In this document: one piece after another, positions 1-6,483 of the stretch | Layout of the letters: each line of letters opens with the position of its first letter | Numbering within the stretch: position 1 is the stretch's first letter | DNA from: CAVPGH01 sp046726955 | GTDB lineage: Bacteria; Acidobacteriota; Vicinamibacteria; Fen-336 | DNA: 6,569 nucleotides | Direction: 5' to 3' | NCBI GenBank assembly: GCA_046726955.1 | Contig: JBKPBQ010000597.1 | Location: 1-6,569 of the forward strand | Notes under the pieces: generated by a model | Databases searched by the model: none | Seen by the model: only the letters and a program-made list of their open reading frames with translations | What the model was told of the DNA's origin: nothing | Position numbers and translations under genes: made by a program

Positions 1-987
1 GGCCCAGGCGGCTCCCGCCCTCGGCGGACGCGCGCGCGCGGCGACCGCGAGGAGGCCAAAGAAGGCGAGCGGCGTCTTCAGCAGGACCATGAGGGGAAAC
101 GCGTACCAGACGCCTTCCGTGTCGAGACGGCCGAGGACGTAGTTGTTGCCGCGGCCGACGTCCGGCTGCTCCTGCACTAAGTACGAGAAGTCGAGGCCGA
201 GGACGAACGTGCGGGGAAGGAAGAGGGGAAGAGCGACCTGGCGCAGCGCCTGGAGCCGCCGGCTCTTCCAGTTGTAGTCGTCGGCGCGGCGCAGCGTGCC
301 CTGGAAGAGGTACACCGCGTTCAGGAACAGCACGACGAGGGCGAGGTAGGCGAGCCCGCCGAGGAGCGCGCGCTTCGTCACCCGACCGCGGGTCTCGACG
401 AGCCAGAGGAGGGCGAGCAGCGGAAAGAGGAGGACGCTCGTGTACTTCGAGGCGAGCCCGAGCGCGGTGGCGAGCGCGGCGAGTGCCAGGTGGAGCCTCG
501 GGTCTCCGCGCTCCCGCACGACTCGCCACAGCGGGTAGACGGCAGCCACCGTGAAGAAGGCGGCGGCCACGTCGCTCGTGACTTCCTTGCCGTGGGCGAG
601 GAAGCTCGGGTGGAGCGCGTAGAGGCCGAGGGCGAGGAGGGCCCCCGCCGGGGACCACTCCCCCACCCATACATAAATAAGGACGCCGAGGCCGAGGGTG
701 AAGAGGATCGTGGGAAGGCGCACGAGCAGCCGCCGGTCTTCCGTCGCGTTCACGTCCGCCTCCCGACAGGGCGCCGCGCAGCCCAGCGCGTTCAGCACGA
801 GCACCGGCATCCTCTGGCCGTTGAGGGGGGGCAGGGGGCCGAGCGTCCGCACCCTATACCCGTAGGCGAGGTTGTCGTACTCGTCGTAGGCGAGCTTCTT
901 GTGGAGGCTGCTGAGGACGAGGAGCGTGGCCATCACGGCGAGGAGCAGGGCCGCGAGCGCGGCGCGCCGGACGGGACGATCGAGCAT
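1..987 (-). CDS. GT39/PMT/ArnT-like membrane glycosyltransferase (partial, C-terminus beyond window)
   Basis: An open frame of 329 codons runs from ATG at 987 to the window edge without a stop, so the C-terminus is missing. The N-terminus is a membrane anchor (about residues 8-28), followed by an acidic pair D35-E36 in the first outer loop. A second loop has the pattern H126-P-S, H132 and T137-S-D139. This is the usual arrangement in GT-C fold transferases (PMT, ArnT, GT39), where the acidic residues lie at the active site. Further hydrophobic segments lie near 93-126, 140-156, 164-198, 207-228 and 295-318. Residues about 276-308 (NNYVLGRLDTEGVWYAFP, then LLKTP) resemble a conserved block of bacterial GT39-like proteins. 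Such enzymes move a sugar from a polyprenyl-phosphate carrier to a lipid, glycan or protein outside the inner membrane; the substrate cannot be read here. The ATG directly follows the TAG stop of the upstream gene with no intervening base and has no clear Shine-Dalgarno sequence, so translation probably depends on coupling. Family assignment is good, specificity unknown. Confidence 0.85.
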   Translation of the reverse strand, partial: MLDRPVRRAALAALLLAVMATLLVLSSLHKKLAYDEYDNLAYGYRVRTLGPLPPLNGQRMPVLVLNALGCAAPCREADVNATEDRRLLVRLPTILFTLGLGVLIYVWVGEWSPAGALLALGLYALHPSFLAHGKEVTSDVAAAFFTVAAVYPLWRVVRERGDPRLHLALAALATALGLASKYTSVLLFPLLALLWLVETRGRVTKRALLGGLAYLALVVLFLNAVYLFQGTLRRADDYNWKSRRLQALRQVALPLFLPRTFVLGLDFSYLVQEQPDVGRGNNYVLGRLDTEGVWYAFPLMVLLKTPLAFFGLLAVAARARPPRAGAAWA

Positions 988-3597
988 CTACCGCGGCGAC
1001 GGTGCTATCGCCCGCGTCTCGAACTCGCGGCGGGCGCGGTCGAGCAGGGCGAGCGTCTCGTCCTTCTCCGCCGGCGTCGCCCAGCCCGGGTGCCGCGACG
1101 CGGCCTCGCGGACGCGATCGATCCAGGCCATGAAGTAGCGGGCGTCCGCCGCTGAGCGCACCGGCCGGTCCGCGACCGTCACGTACACCGGGCCCGTGGT
1201 CCCGAACGGATAGAAGTCGAGTATGGGATGGCGCGAGTGCTCGGACCAGGCGCGGAGCACGTACCACCCGGAGCCGCGTACGGGCAGCTTCACGGTGGCA
1301 TCGGCCGTCGTGTGGTCGCCGGAGAGCGGAAGTGTCGCCACGACGACACCGTTCCCCACGATCTCCAGGCGATCGACGGGCACGATCGAGCGGAGGGACA
1401 CGCGCGCTTCCAGAGTGTGCGTCCCCGCGGGCAGTGCGATCTCGTCCCCCGGCTCGCTCCACGGTCCGTTCGGCGACGTCCGTCGCAGGGAGAGCTCGAC
1501 GAGCGGGCCGTTCGTGGCAAACGTCCGGCCGGCCTTCAGCCCTTCCAGGAAGCGCTTCTCCTCCAGCGGCCCCGGCCCCGTCTTCACGAACACGCGGTTC
1601 ATCCCCACCGGCCCGCGCAGCGACGAGTAGTTCGTCATGGCGTCCGTCCCCGCTCCCGCCGGGATCCGGAAGCCGCAGTTGAGGAGCCGGTACCAGATCG
1701 CGGACGTCGGCTCGTGGTGGCTGAGCCCGACGGCCTCGTAGAAGTCCACCTTGCCGAGCGCGACGTCGATCGGCACCTCGATGGGATCGCCGCCCTCGAA
1801 GCCGCGGATCGGGTAGGGCGCCGGCTCGCCCGGCTGCGAGAAGTCGGGGAGCGCGTCGAAGGGATGCACGTAGCCGAAGAGCGCGCCCTGGGCGCGGCCG
1901 AGGTCGGAGATCGTCGCGTTCGACGGGTAGAGGCTCGCCGCGGCGGTGTTCACGTAGCCCACGTAGCCGGGCAGGAGCACGTGATCCGTCAGGCCGAGCA
2001 GGCTCGAGTGCCCCCACCAGCTCGTGTGGAACTCCTGGTCGTGGCGGATCAGCGTGTCGGCGGTCGAGACCGGGTCGAGCTTGCCCGTGAACGATGCGAT
2101 GTCGGGGATCCGCTGCTCCTTGTTCACGATGAGGTCGAAGACGGCGTGGAGGTCCTCGGCCTCGGCCTGGAAGCGCAGGGTCGCCGGAGTCGCGCGGTAC
2201 GCGCCGCCGTAGTTCATGTGGACGTGCAGGTCGCCGCTCCACCACCCCCGCGCCGGAAGGTCGTGGAGGCGGGTCAGGGCGATCTTCAGGTCGCGCGTTT
2301 CGCCCGATGAGACCTCGACGGTCTGGCGCGACGGCCGGTACTCCAGACCGCGCAGGACTTCGACCGTCAAGGTTACCGCCGCGGGCACCACGACCTCGGC
2401 GGTGCCCGCGGCGTGAAAGTACCCGTACTCGATCTTCCGCTCGTCGCGGTCGAAGTAGTCGTCCGCGTGGCGCCAGGCCCCTTCCGGCGCGTAGCTCCGT
2501 CCGTCCGGGCCCACGACGGAGATACGCGCGGGGAGGCGGCGGCCCCCTTCCGTCGTCTCGATCCGCAGGCGCCCCGTCGGCCCCAGGTAACGCCGCTCCC
2601 GGATCTCGACCCTCCGCCGCTCCCCGCCCGGCACGGTGATCGTCCAGAGCGCGGGGATCCCGTCTTCGTTCGACACGTACGCAATGCGCGTCCCGTCGGG
2701 CGACCAGCGGGGAGCGGTGGCGTCGAACTCCCCGTACGTGAGGGGGAAGACGTCGCCGCCGTCCGCGGTCATGAGCCAGAGCTGGTGCCACTGCCGGCCG
2801 AGGTACGACGCGTAGACGACCCGCTTGCCGTCCCGCGACCAGTCCGGCTTCGCTTTCCAGTTCGTCTCCTCGTAGTGGAGCGAGCGCATCGCAGCACCCC
2901 GCTCGGCCTTCATGCGCCAGAACCCGCCCGTGCCCCAGATGCGCCCGCGATTGGACACGAGGATGAGCTCGCTCCCGTCCGGCGACCACGTGGGCGAGAG
3001 GTAGTGGTCGAAGCGCGCGTAGTAGTAGCGCGGCAGGCCGCTGTCGCGGTCCTCGGTGAGGCGCAGGGGAGTCCCGGGGCGGCCGTCGGTGACGTCGAGG
3101 AGGTAGACGTGGAAGCGGCCTTCGAGGGAGCTGGAGACGAAGGCGAGGCGCTTGCCGTCGGGCGACCAGCGGGGCTCGACGTTCACCGCGCCCGTCTCCG
3201 TCAGCGGCCACGAGCGGCCGCTCGCGACGTCGAGGGCGCGGAGCTCCACCGCGTCGTCGCGGTAGGACGCGTAGGCGAGGACGCGTCCGTCCGGAGACCA
3301 GTCCGGCTGGTAGTCGTAGCCCGGCCCGCTCGTGAGCTGCCGGGCGAGACCCGTCGCGGGGTCCACGCGCCAAAGCGAGCCCTCCATCGAGAGGGCGATC
3401 TCCTTCCCGTCGGGCGACCAGGCGGGAGAGGCGGCGCCGCTCGTGGCCTGGGGCAGGTACATCTCCCGGTAGTAGTAGTGGTGGGGCAGCCGGATCTGCT
3501 TTAGGACCTTGACTCTCCCCGCCGGGGCCGCAAAGGCGGCAATGCCCAGCAGAAGAGCGGCCCCCGCCGAGACGATGACGGCTCCGAGCGGCTTCAT
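988..3597 (-). CDS. Exported PD40 beta-propeller / CehA-McbA family metallohydrolase fusion
   Basis: A protein of 869 residues. Residues 1 to about 23 form a signal peptide: one Lys, a hydrophobic core, then AFA as a likely cleavage site. Six WSPDG-type PD40/TolB-like repeats follow, with Trp at 60, 100, 144, 204, 253 (WSRDG variant) and 298, giving a six-bladed propeller. Residues about 325-450 look like a beta-sandwich linker (carboxypeptidase-regulatory-like). Residues about 451-700 are a CehA/McbA-type PHP-superfamily hydrolase: GDLHVH at 455-460, QEFHTSWWGH at 521-530, YVHPFD at 576-581 and GAGTDA at 648-653 supply probable metal-binding His and Asp residues. Named relatives CehA and McbA hydrolyse the carbamate carbaryl, but the natural substrate here is unknown. 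The start at 3597 is chosen because GAGG (3604-3607) lies 6 bases upstream and a signal peptide begins at once. An in-frame ATG at 3609 would add MRRG and overlap the previous gene by 4 bases. The protein probably works in the periplasm or outside the cell. Confidence 0.9.
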   Translation of the reverse strand: MKPLGAVIVSAGAALLLGIAAFAAPAGRVKVLKQIRLPHHYYYREMYLPQATSGAASPAWSPDGKEIALSMEGSLWRVDPATGLARQLTSGPGYDYQPDWSPDGRVLAYASYRDDAVELRALDVASGRSWPLTETGAVNVEPRWSPDGKRLAFVSSSLEGRFHVYLLDVTDGRPGTPLRLTEDRDSGLPRYYYARFDHYLSPTWSPDGSELILVSNRGRIWGTGGFWRMKAERGAAMRSLHYEETNWKAKPDWSRDGKRVVYASYLGRQWHQLWLMTADGGDVFPLTYGEFDATAPRWSPDGTRIAYVSNEDGIPALWTITVPGGERRRVEIRERRYLGPTGRLRIETTEGGRRLPARISVVGPDGRSYAPEGAWRHADDYFDRDERKIEYGYFHAAGTAEVVVPAAVTLTVEVLRGLEYRPSRQTVEVSSGETRDLKIALTRLHDLPARGWWSGDLHVHMNYGGAYRATPATLRFQAEAEDLHAVFDLIVNKEQRIPDIASFTGKLDPVSTADTLIRHDQEFHTSWWGHSSLLGLTDHVLLPGYVGYVNTAAASLYPSNATISDLGRAQGALFGYVHPFDALPDFSQPGEPAPYPIRGFEGGDPIEVPIDVALGKVDFYEAVGLSHHEPTSAIWYRLLNCGFRIPAGAGTDAMTNYSSLRGPVGMNRVFVKTGPGPLEEKRFLEGLKAGRTFATNGPLVELSLRRTSPNGPWSEPGDEIALPAGTHTLEARVSLRSIVPVDRLEIVGNGVVVATLPLSGDHTTADATVKLPVRGSGWYVLRAWSEHSRHPILDFYPFGTTGPVYVTVADRPVRSAADARYFMAWIDRVREAASRHPGWATPAEKDETLALLDRARREFETRAIAPSPR
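2690..3420 (-). repeat. Six in-gene PD40 (WSPDG) propeller repeats
   Basis: The coding sequence for WSPDG/WSRDG recurs at about 3420, 3300, 3168, 2988, 2841 and 2706 (minus strand, first base of the Trp codon). Spacing is 40, 44, 60, 49 and 45 residues. On the plus strand it shows as repeated GGCGACCA-like words. These are protein-domain repeats of a TolB-like propeller, not a mobile or CRISPR repeat. Confidence 0.85.
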
Positions 3598-3603
3598 TCC
3601 GCG

Positions 3604-3607
3604 CCTC
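3604..3607 (-). promoter_or_regulatory. Ribosome binding site overlapping the upstream stop codon
   Basis: GAGG on the minus strand begins inside the TGA stop (3606-3608) of the oxidoreductase gene and lies 6 bases before ATG 3597 of the metallohydrolase. A ribosome terminating there would sit on the next start, favouring coupled translation and start 3597 over 3609. Confidence 0.6.
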
Positions 3608-4661
3608 ATGCCTCGTCCGTCCGTGTCACGCCCTCCAACCCGAGGACGAAGTCCGCCCCGTACGCTTTCGCTGGTGTCTGGTATCCCACGGGTGCTTGTC
3701 CCTCCAATACCTTCCCCACGATCGCGAGCGCAGCCTGGGCCGTGAGCGTGTATCCCTCCGGCGTCGCGAGGCGCGAGACGACGCGTCTCCCGGCCTCGTC
3801 GCTTGCCTCGCCCCAGAGCAGGCTCTTCCCGCGAGCGCGCTGCTCGTCTGTTGGCCCGGGCGGACCCGAGCGGACCCGCGCTTTGGCCCTCTCCTGGAAC
3901 CATCGCGTCCGGAGGAGCGGTGCGACGTAACGGCTGAGGCGCGTGGCGACACGCAGCCGCGTCCGTGCGGCCATGAAGACCTCGATGTCCGGGATGCCGG
4001 TGCTGTACCAGGCCGTGGCGACGTCGCCCCAGGGGATCGTCATGGCCGTGCGCGGGCCGCGGCCGAAGTCGATCACGCGCGTCTTCCAGGCCGCGGGCAC
4101 GCTCACGAGCTTCCCCCCGCGGCGCACGAGGCCGCCGCGGTGCAGGTTCTCGATCATGGTGGTGGCGGTGCCGCGGGAGAGGCCGCCGATCGGCTGGAAG
4201 CCGAGGGAGAGGCGGCGCGCCGTGGGGAGGCGGTTCTTGAGATGAAGGGCCAGGCAGTCCGAGGGCACGACGTCGAAGCCGGAGCCGGGGAGGAGCATGA
4301 TCCCCGCCTTCTGCGCCTCGCCGTCGCGCGCGGCCAGCGCCTCGAAGACGACGGCCTCGCCCGTCACGTCCAGGTAGTGCGTCTTCGTGCGCAAGCAGGC
4401 CTCGGCCATCGCGCGGTACGTGCGCGAGAACGGTCCCGCGCAGTGCAGGACGACCGCCATCCCCTGGAGGCCCCGATCGACCTCGTCCGGATGGTCGAGC
4501 GAGAAGACGCGGTGCTCGAGTCCCAGCTCCTTCGCGATCCCCTCGATCTCGCCCGGGGATCGGCCCGCGACGACCGGCCGCTCGCCGCGCTGCGCGGCGA
4601 CGCGAGCCACGAGGTGGCCGGTGTACCCGTTCGCGCCGTAGACGAGGTAGCGGCGCGTCAC
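3606..4661 (-). CDS. Saccharopine dehydrogenase-like NAD(P)-binding oxidoreductase (trans-acting enoyl reductase-like)
   Basis: A 351-residue cytoplasmic protein starting at GTG. The N-terminal Rossmann fold shows the dinucleotide-binding loop YGANGYTG at residues 8-15, then AGR at 32-34 after the second strand. CAGPF at 74-78, HYLDVTGE at 95-102 and PGSGFDVVPSD at 124-134 are hallmark blocks of the Sacchrp_dh_NADP family, including mycobacterial trans-acting enoyl reductases and human SCCPDH. The length is shorter than true saccharopine dehydrogenase or mycobacterial enoyl reductase (both about 400 or more), and there is no sign of lysine metabolism nearby, so I read it as a general reductase of unknown substrate. 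The C-terminal block GYTLTAQAALAI fits the same family. The GTG overlaps the TGA of the upstream gene by 4 bases (GTGA). The best Shine-Dalgarno candidate, AAGGG at 4674-4678, is 12 bases away, which is long, so reinitiation is likely. A much longer frame reaching 5309 exists but is only antiparallel-frame read-through of the upstream gene. Confidence 0.85.
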   Translation of the reverse strand: MTRRYLVYGANGYTGHLVARVAAQRGERPVVAGRSPGEIEGIAKELGLEHRVFSLDHPDEVDRGLQGMAVVLHCAGPFSRTYRAMAEACLRTKTHYLDVTGEAVVFEALAARDGEAQKAGIMLLPGSGFDVVPSDCLALHLKNRLPTARRLSLGFQPIGGLSRGTATTMIENLHRGGLVRRGGKLVSVPAAWKTRVIDFGRGPRTAMTIPWGDVATAWYSTGIPDIEVFMAARTRLRVATRLSRYVAPLLRTRWFQERAKARVRSGPPGPTDEQRARGKSLLWGEASDEAGRRVVSRLATPEGYTLTAQAALAIVGKVLEGQAPVGYQTPAKAYGADFVLGLEGVTRTDEA

Positions 4662-6391
4662 ATCGATATCGAGCCCTTGCGGAACTCGGTCTTCCCCAGG
4701 ATCGCGTTCACGTAGACGGGCCGGCCCTCGCGGGCGAGGCCCTTGGCCGTGCCGAACGTGGAATCGAGGCAGGTGGGATCGTCGACGCGCAGGCCGGCGG
4801 CGCCCAGGCCCTCCGCCGCCTTGTGGTAGTCGGAGTGGCGCAGGACGACGCCCACGTCGTCCTTCAGGACCTCGATCTGCTCGCGCGCGATCTGCGTCCA
4901 GGCTGCGTCGTTGCCGACGACCGCGATCACGGGGAGTCCGTGACGCACGAACGTGTCGGCCTCGCTCAGGCTGTACCCCACGGAGCCGTCGCCGTAGAGG
5001 ATCCAGACGTCCGCCTTCGGCCGCACGAGCTTCGCCCCGAGCGCGAAGCCCGCGCCCACGCCGAGCGTCCCGAAGACCCCGGGGTCGAGCCAGGAGAGAG
5101 GAGCGCGCGGTCGCAGGATGTAGGACGCCGTGGACACGAAGTCCCCGCCGTCGGCGACGACGACGCTGTCGCTCCCCAGCGCGCGATCGACCGATTTGCA
5201 GACCGCCAGGGGATTCAGCCCCCGGTCGGAAGAGGCCGCCGCCTGGGCGTCGATCTCGCGCTCGCGGGCCTCGTCGCGCGCGCGCAGCACCGACGTCCAG
5301 GCGGTCCACGCGTCGCGCGGACGAACGAGGCGCGCGATCTCTTGCAGGAACCGCTCCGGCGCTCCCAGGACTCCCACCGTGGGGCGGCGGTTCTTCGTCA
5401 GGTCGCGCACGCTCCGGTTCGCGGAGACGAGCTCGGCTTTTCGGCTCACGTGTCCCCCGTAGTCCAGCCGGAAGTCGTTCGGCGTCCCCGCGAGGACCAC
5501 GAGATCCGCCTCGCGCAGGGCCTCCTTCCGCTTGTGCCGCATCTGCAGGGGATGGGCCGGCCCGAGCAGGCCGCGCGCCATTCCCGAGAGGTAGACGGGG
5601 GCGCCTAACGCACCCACGGCCGCGGCCAGGGCGCCGATCTCGCCGGTGGCGAGCGTCGCCTGGCTACCGATCACGAGCACGGGACGCGCCGCGCGGGAGA
5701 GCAGCGCCGCGGCTTCGCGGACGAGGGCGGGATCGGGCCGGGGAGCCTCGACCTCGGGAGGAACCCGCGCCTCCGCCGTTTCCGCTCCCCCGAACAGCCG
5801 CCGCAGGTGCCAGCCGACGTAGGCCTGGACGACCGCGTCCCCCACGCTTTTGCCCCCGCCCGTCTTCGCTCCGTACCAGCCGCGCACGAGCTCGGCCGGA
5901 TAGAGCAGGTCCACGGGGCACTCGACGAAGACCGGCCCCGGCACGCCCTCGCGGGCGATGCGGAACGCCTCCTCGAGGACGGGAACGAGGTCGCGCACGC
6001 GCGTGACCCGCGTCGCCCACTTCACGTGGGGACGCATGAGGGCCATCTGGTCGATGTCCTGCAGCGAGCCCCGGCCCCGCAGCATCGTGGCCGTCGCCCC
6101 CCCGAGGACGACCACGGGCGACTGCGCCATCTGGGCGTTCTTGACGGCGGTGATGGTGTTCGTGGCTCCGGGACCGGCGGTCACCGCCGCTACACCGGGC
6201 ACCCCCGTGAGGCGCGCCACCGCGTCGGCGGCGAACACGGCGGTCACCTCGTGCCGCACGTCCACCACCCGCAGGCCCCGCGCCTTGGCCGAGACGAGGA
6301 TGGGCGAGATGTGCCCCCCGCAGAGCGTGAAGAGGAAGCGGACTCCCTGCTTCTCAAGGACTTCGGCAACTTTGTCCCCGCCGGTCACCAT
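4658..6391 (-). CDS. Thiamine-diphosphate-dependent acetolactate synthase-like enzyme, ILVBL/HACL2-like
   Basis: A 577-residue cytoplasmic ThDP enzyme with the usual three parts: N-terminal pyrimidine-binding domain (about 2-170), central domain (about 220-345) and C-terminal pyrophosphate-binding domain (about 400-560). The probable catalytic Glu is E48 in VRHEVTAVFAADA. PGATNT lies at about 74-79 and GDG at 467-469. About 25 residues on comes GNDAAW instead of the classical NN pair. Long blocks such as GGHISP, VTAVFAADA, VKNAQMAQSP, GMARGLLG, LDPGVFGTLGVGAGFALGAK and DTFVRH recall vertebrate ILVBL, now known as HACL2, which cleaves 2-hydroxyacyl-CoA to a shortened aldehyde and formyl-CoA. 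That comparison is from memory, not an alignment. Unlike human ILVBL there is no N-terminal membrane segment. The start at 6391 is preferred because AGGGA (6398-6402) sits 6 bases upstream and family homology begins at VTGGDKV. An ATG at 6418 would add nine residues but lacks a spaced ribosome site. Acetolactate synthase activity or another ThDP lyase/ligase role remains possible. Confidence 0.9.
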   Translation of the reverse strand: MVTGGDKVAEVLEKQGVRFLFTLCGGHISPILVSAKARGLRVVDVRHEVTAVFAADAVARLTGVPGVAAVTAGPGATNTITAVKNAQMAQSPVVVLGGATATMLRGRGSLQDIDQMALMRPHVKWATRVTRVRDLVPVLEEAFRIAREGVPGPVFVECPVDLLYPAELVRGWYGAKTGGGKSVGDAVVQAYVGWHLRRLFGGAETAEARVPPEVEAPRPDPALVREAAALLSRAARPVLVIGSQATLATGEIGALAAAVGALGAPVYLSGMARGLLGPAHPLQMRHKRKEALREADLVVLAGTPNDFRLDYGGHVSRKAELVSANRSVRDLTKNRRPTVGVLGAPERFLQEIARLVRPRDAWTAWTSVLRARDEAREREIDAQAAASSDRGLNPLAVCKSVDRALGSDSVVVADGGDFVSTASYILRPRAPLSWLDPGVFGTLGVGAGFALGAKLVRPKADVWILYGDGSVGYSLSEADTFVRHGLPVIAVVGNDAAWTQIAREQIEVLKDDVGVVLRHSDYHKAAEGLGAAGLRVDDPTCLDSTFGTAKGLAREGRPVYVNAILGKTEFRKGSISM

Positions 6392-6397
6392 TGCGTT

Positions 6398-6402
6398 TCC
6401 CT
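6398..6402 (-). promoter_or_regulatory. Ribosome binding site that decides the ThDP enzyme start
   Basis: The minus strand reads AGGGA, 6 bases before ATG 6391. The alternative ATG at 6418 is preceded directly by TAGG with no spacing, so 6391 is the better start. Confidence 0.6.
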
Positions 6403-6450
6403 GAAGGAGCGCGCCCATCCTACAGCAGCCGCGCGACCGCCCGGCAGGGC

Positions 6451-6479
6451 TTGACAGGCGGGCGAGATAGTTGTATTAT
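6451..6479 (+). promoter_or_regulatory. Sigma70-type promoter for the divergent plus-strand gene
   Basis: A perfect TTGACA (-35) at 6451-6456 is followed by a 17-base spacer and TATTAT (-10, five of six consensus) at 6474-6479. Such a match is rare by chance in DNA this GC-rich. The predicted start of transcription is about 6485-6488, directly at the first codons of the divergent gene. Confidence 0.75.
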
Positions 6480-6483
6480 ACAA
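6471..6483. promoter_or_regulatory. 13-bp palindromic operator candidate between divergent genes
   Basis: TTGTAT-T-ATACAA is a perfect inverted repeat with 6-base arms around one central base. It covers the -10 of the plus-strand promoter and the TATAAT of the minus-strand one, so a bound dimer could block both. The TTG...CAA ends and AT-rich centre resemble sites bound by MarR-family repressors such as OhrR. Binding by the divergent gene product is inferred from position only. Confidence 0.55.
6475..6480 (-). promoter_or_regulatory. Candidate -10 element for the four-gene minus-strand operon
   Basis: The minus strand reads a perfect TATAAT here. No good -35 is visible 16-18 bases upstream (sequence near 6497-6504 is GC-rich), and no extended TG motif precedes it, so an activator or a different sigma preference could be involved. 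Transcription would begin near 6468, leaving a leader of about 77 bases before the ATG at 6391. It is the only promoter-like sequence found upstream of the operon. Confidence 0.45.

Noticed and set aside
854..3373. 839-codon minus-strand open frame inside the metallohydrolase gene
   Set aside because: It is out of frame with the well-supported hydrolase, is dominated by Arg/Pro/Gly/Ala, and has no recognisable domain. Long shadow frames are normal in very GC-rich DNA.
2690..3420. Regularly recurring GGCGACCA-like words considered as a CRISPR or direct-repeat array
   Set aside because: Spacing varies, copies are short and diverged, and each encodes the WSPDG turn of a propeller blade in frame.
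1228..3504. Long plus-strand open frames (1228-2310 and 2413-3504) antisense to the metallohydrolase
   Set aside because: Composition is Arg/Val/Glu-rich with no motifs; they mirror codon bias on the opposite strand. No promoter or convincing ribosome site was seen.
3598..3903. N-terminal extension of the metallohydrolase frame up to 3903
   Set aside because: It overlaps the oxidoreductase and would bury the signal peptide about 100 residues inside the protein.
3696..4715. 339-codon plus-strand frame antisense to the oxidoreductase
   Set aside because: Low-complexity, Arg/Ala/Glu-rich shadow with no domain, lying over a gene with clear Rossmann motifs.
4662..5309. N-terminal extension of the oxidoreductase frame up to 5309
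   Set aside because: The extension overlaps the ThDP enzyme for more than 600 bases and is Arg/Gly-rich without homology; family similarity begins at VTRRYLVYGANGYTG just after GTG 4661.
4807..5608. Plus-strand frame at 4823-5608 considered as a gene antisense to the ThDP enzyme
   Set aside because: No motif, biased composition, and fully covered by an enzyme with strong family signatures.
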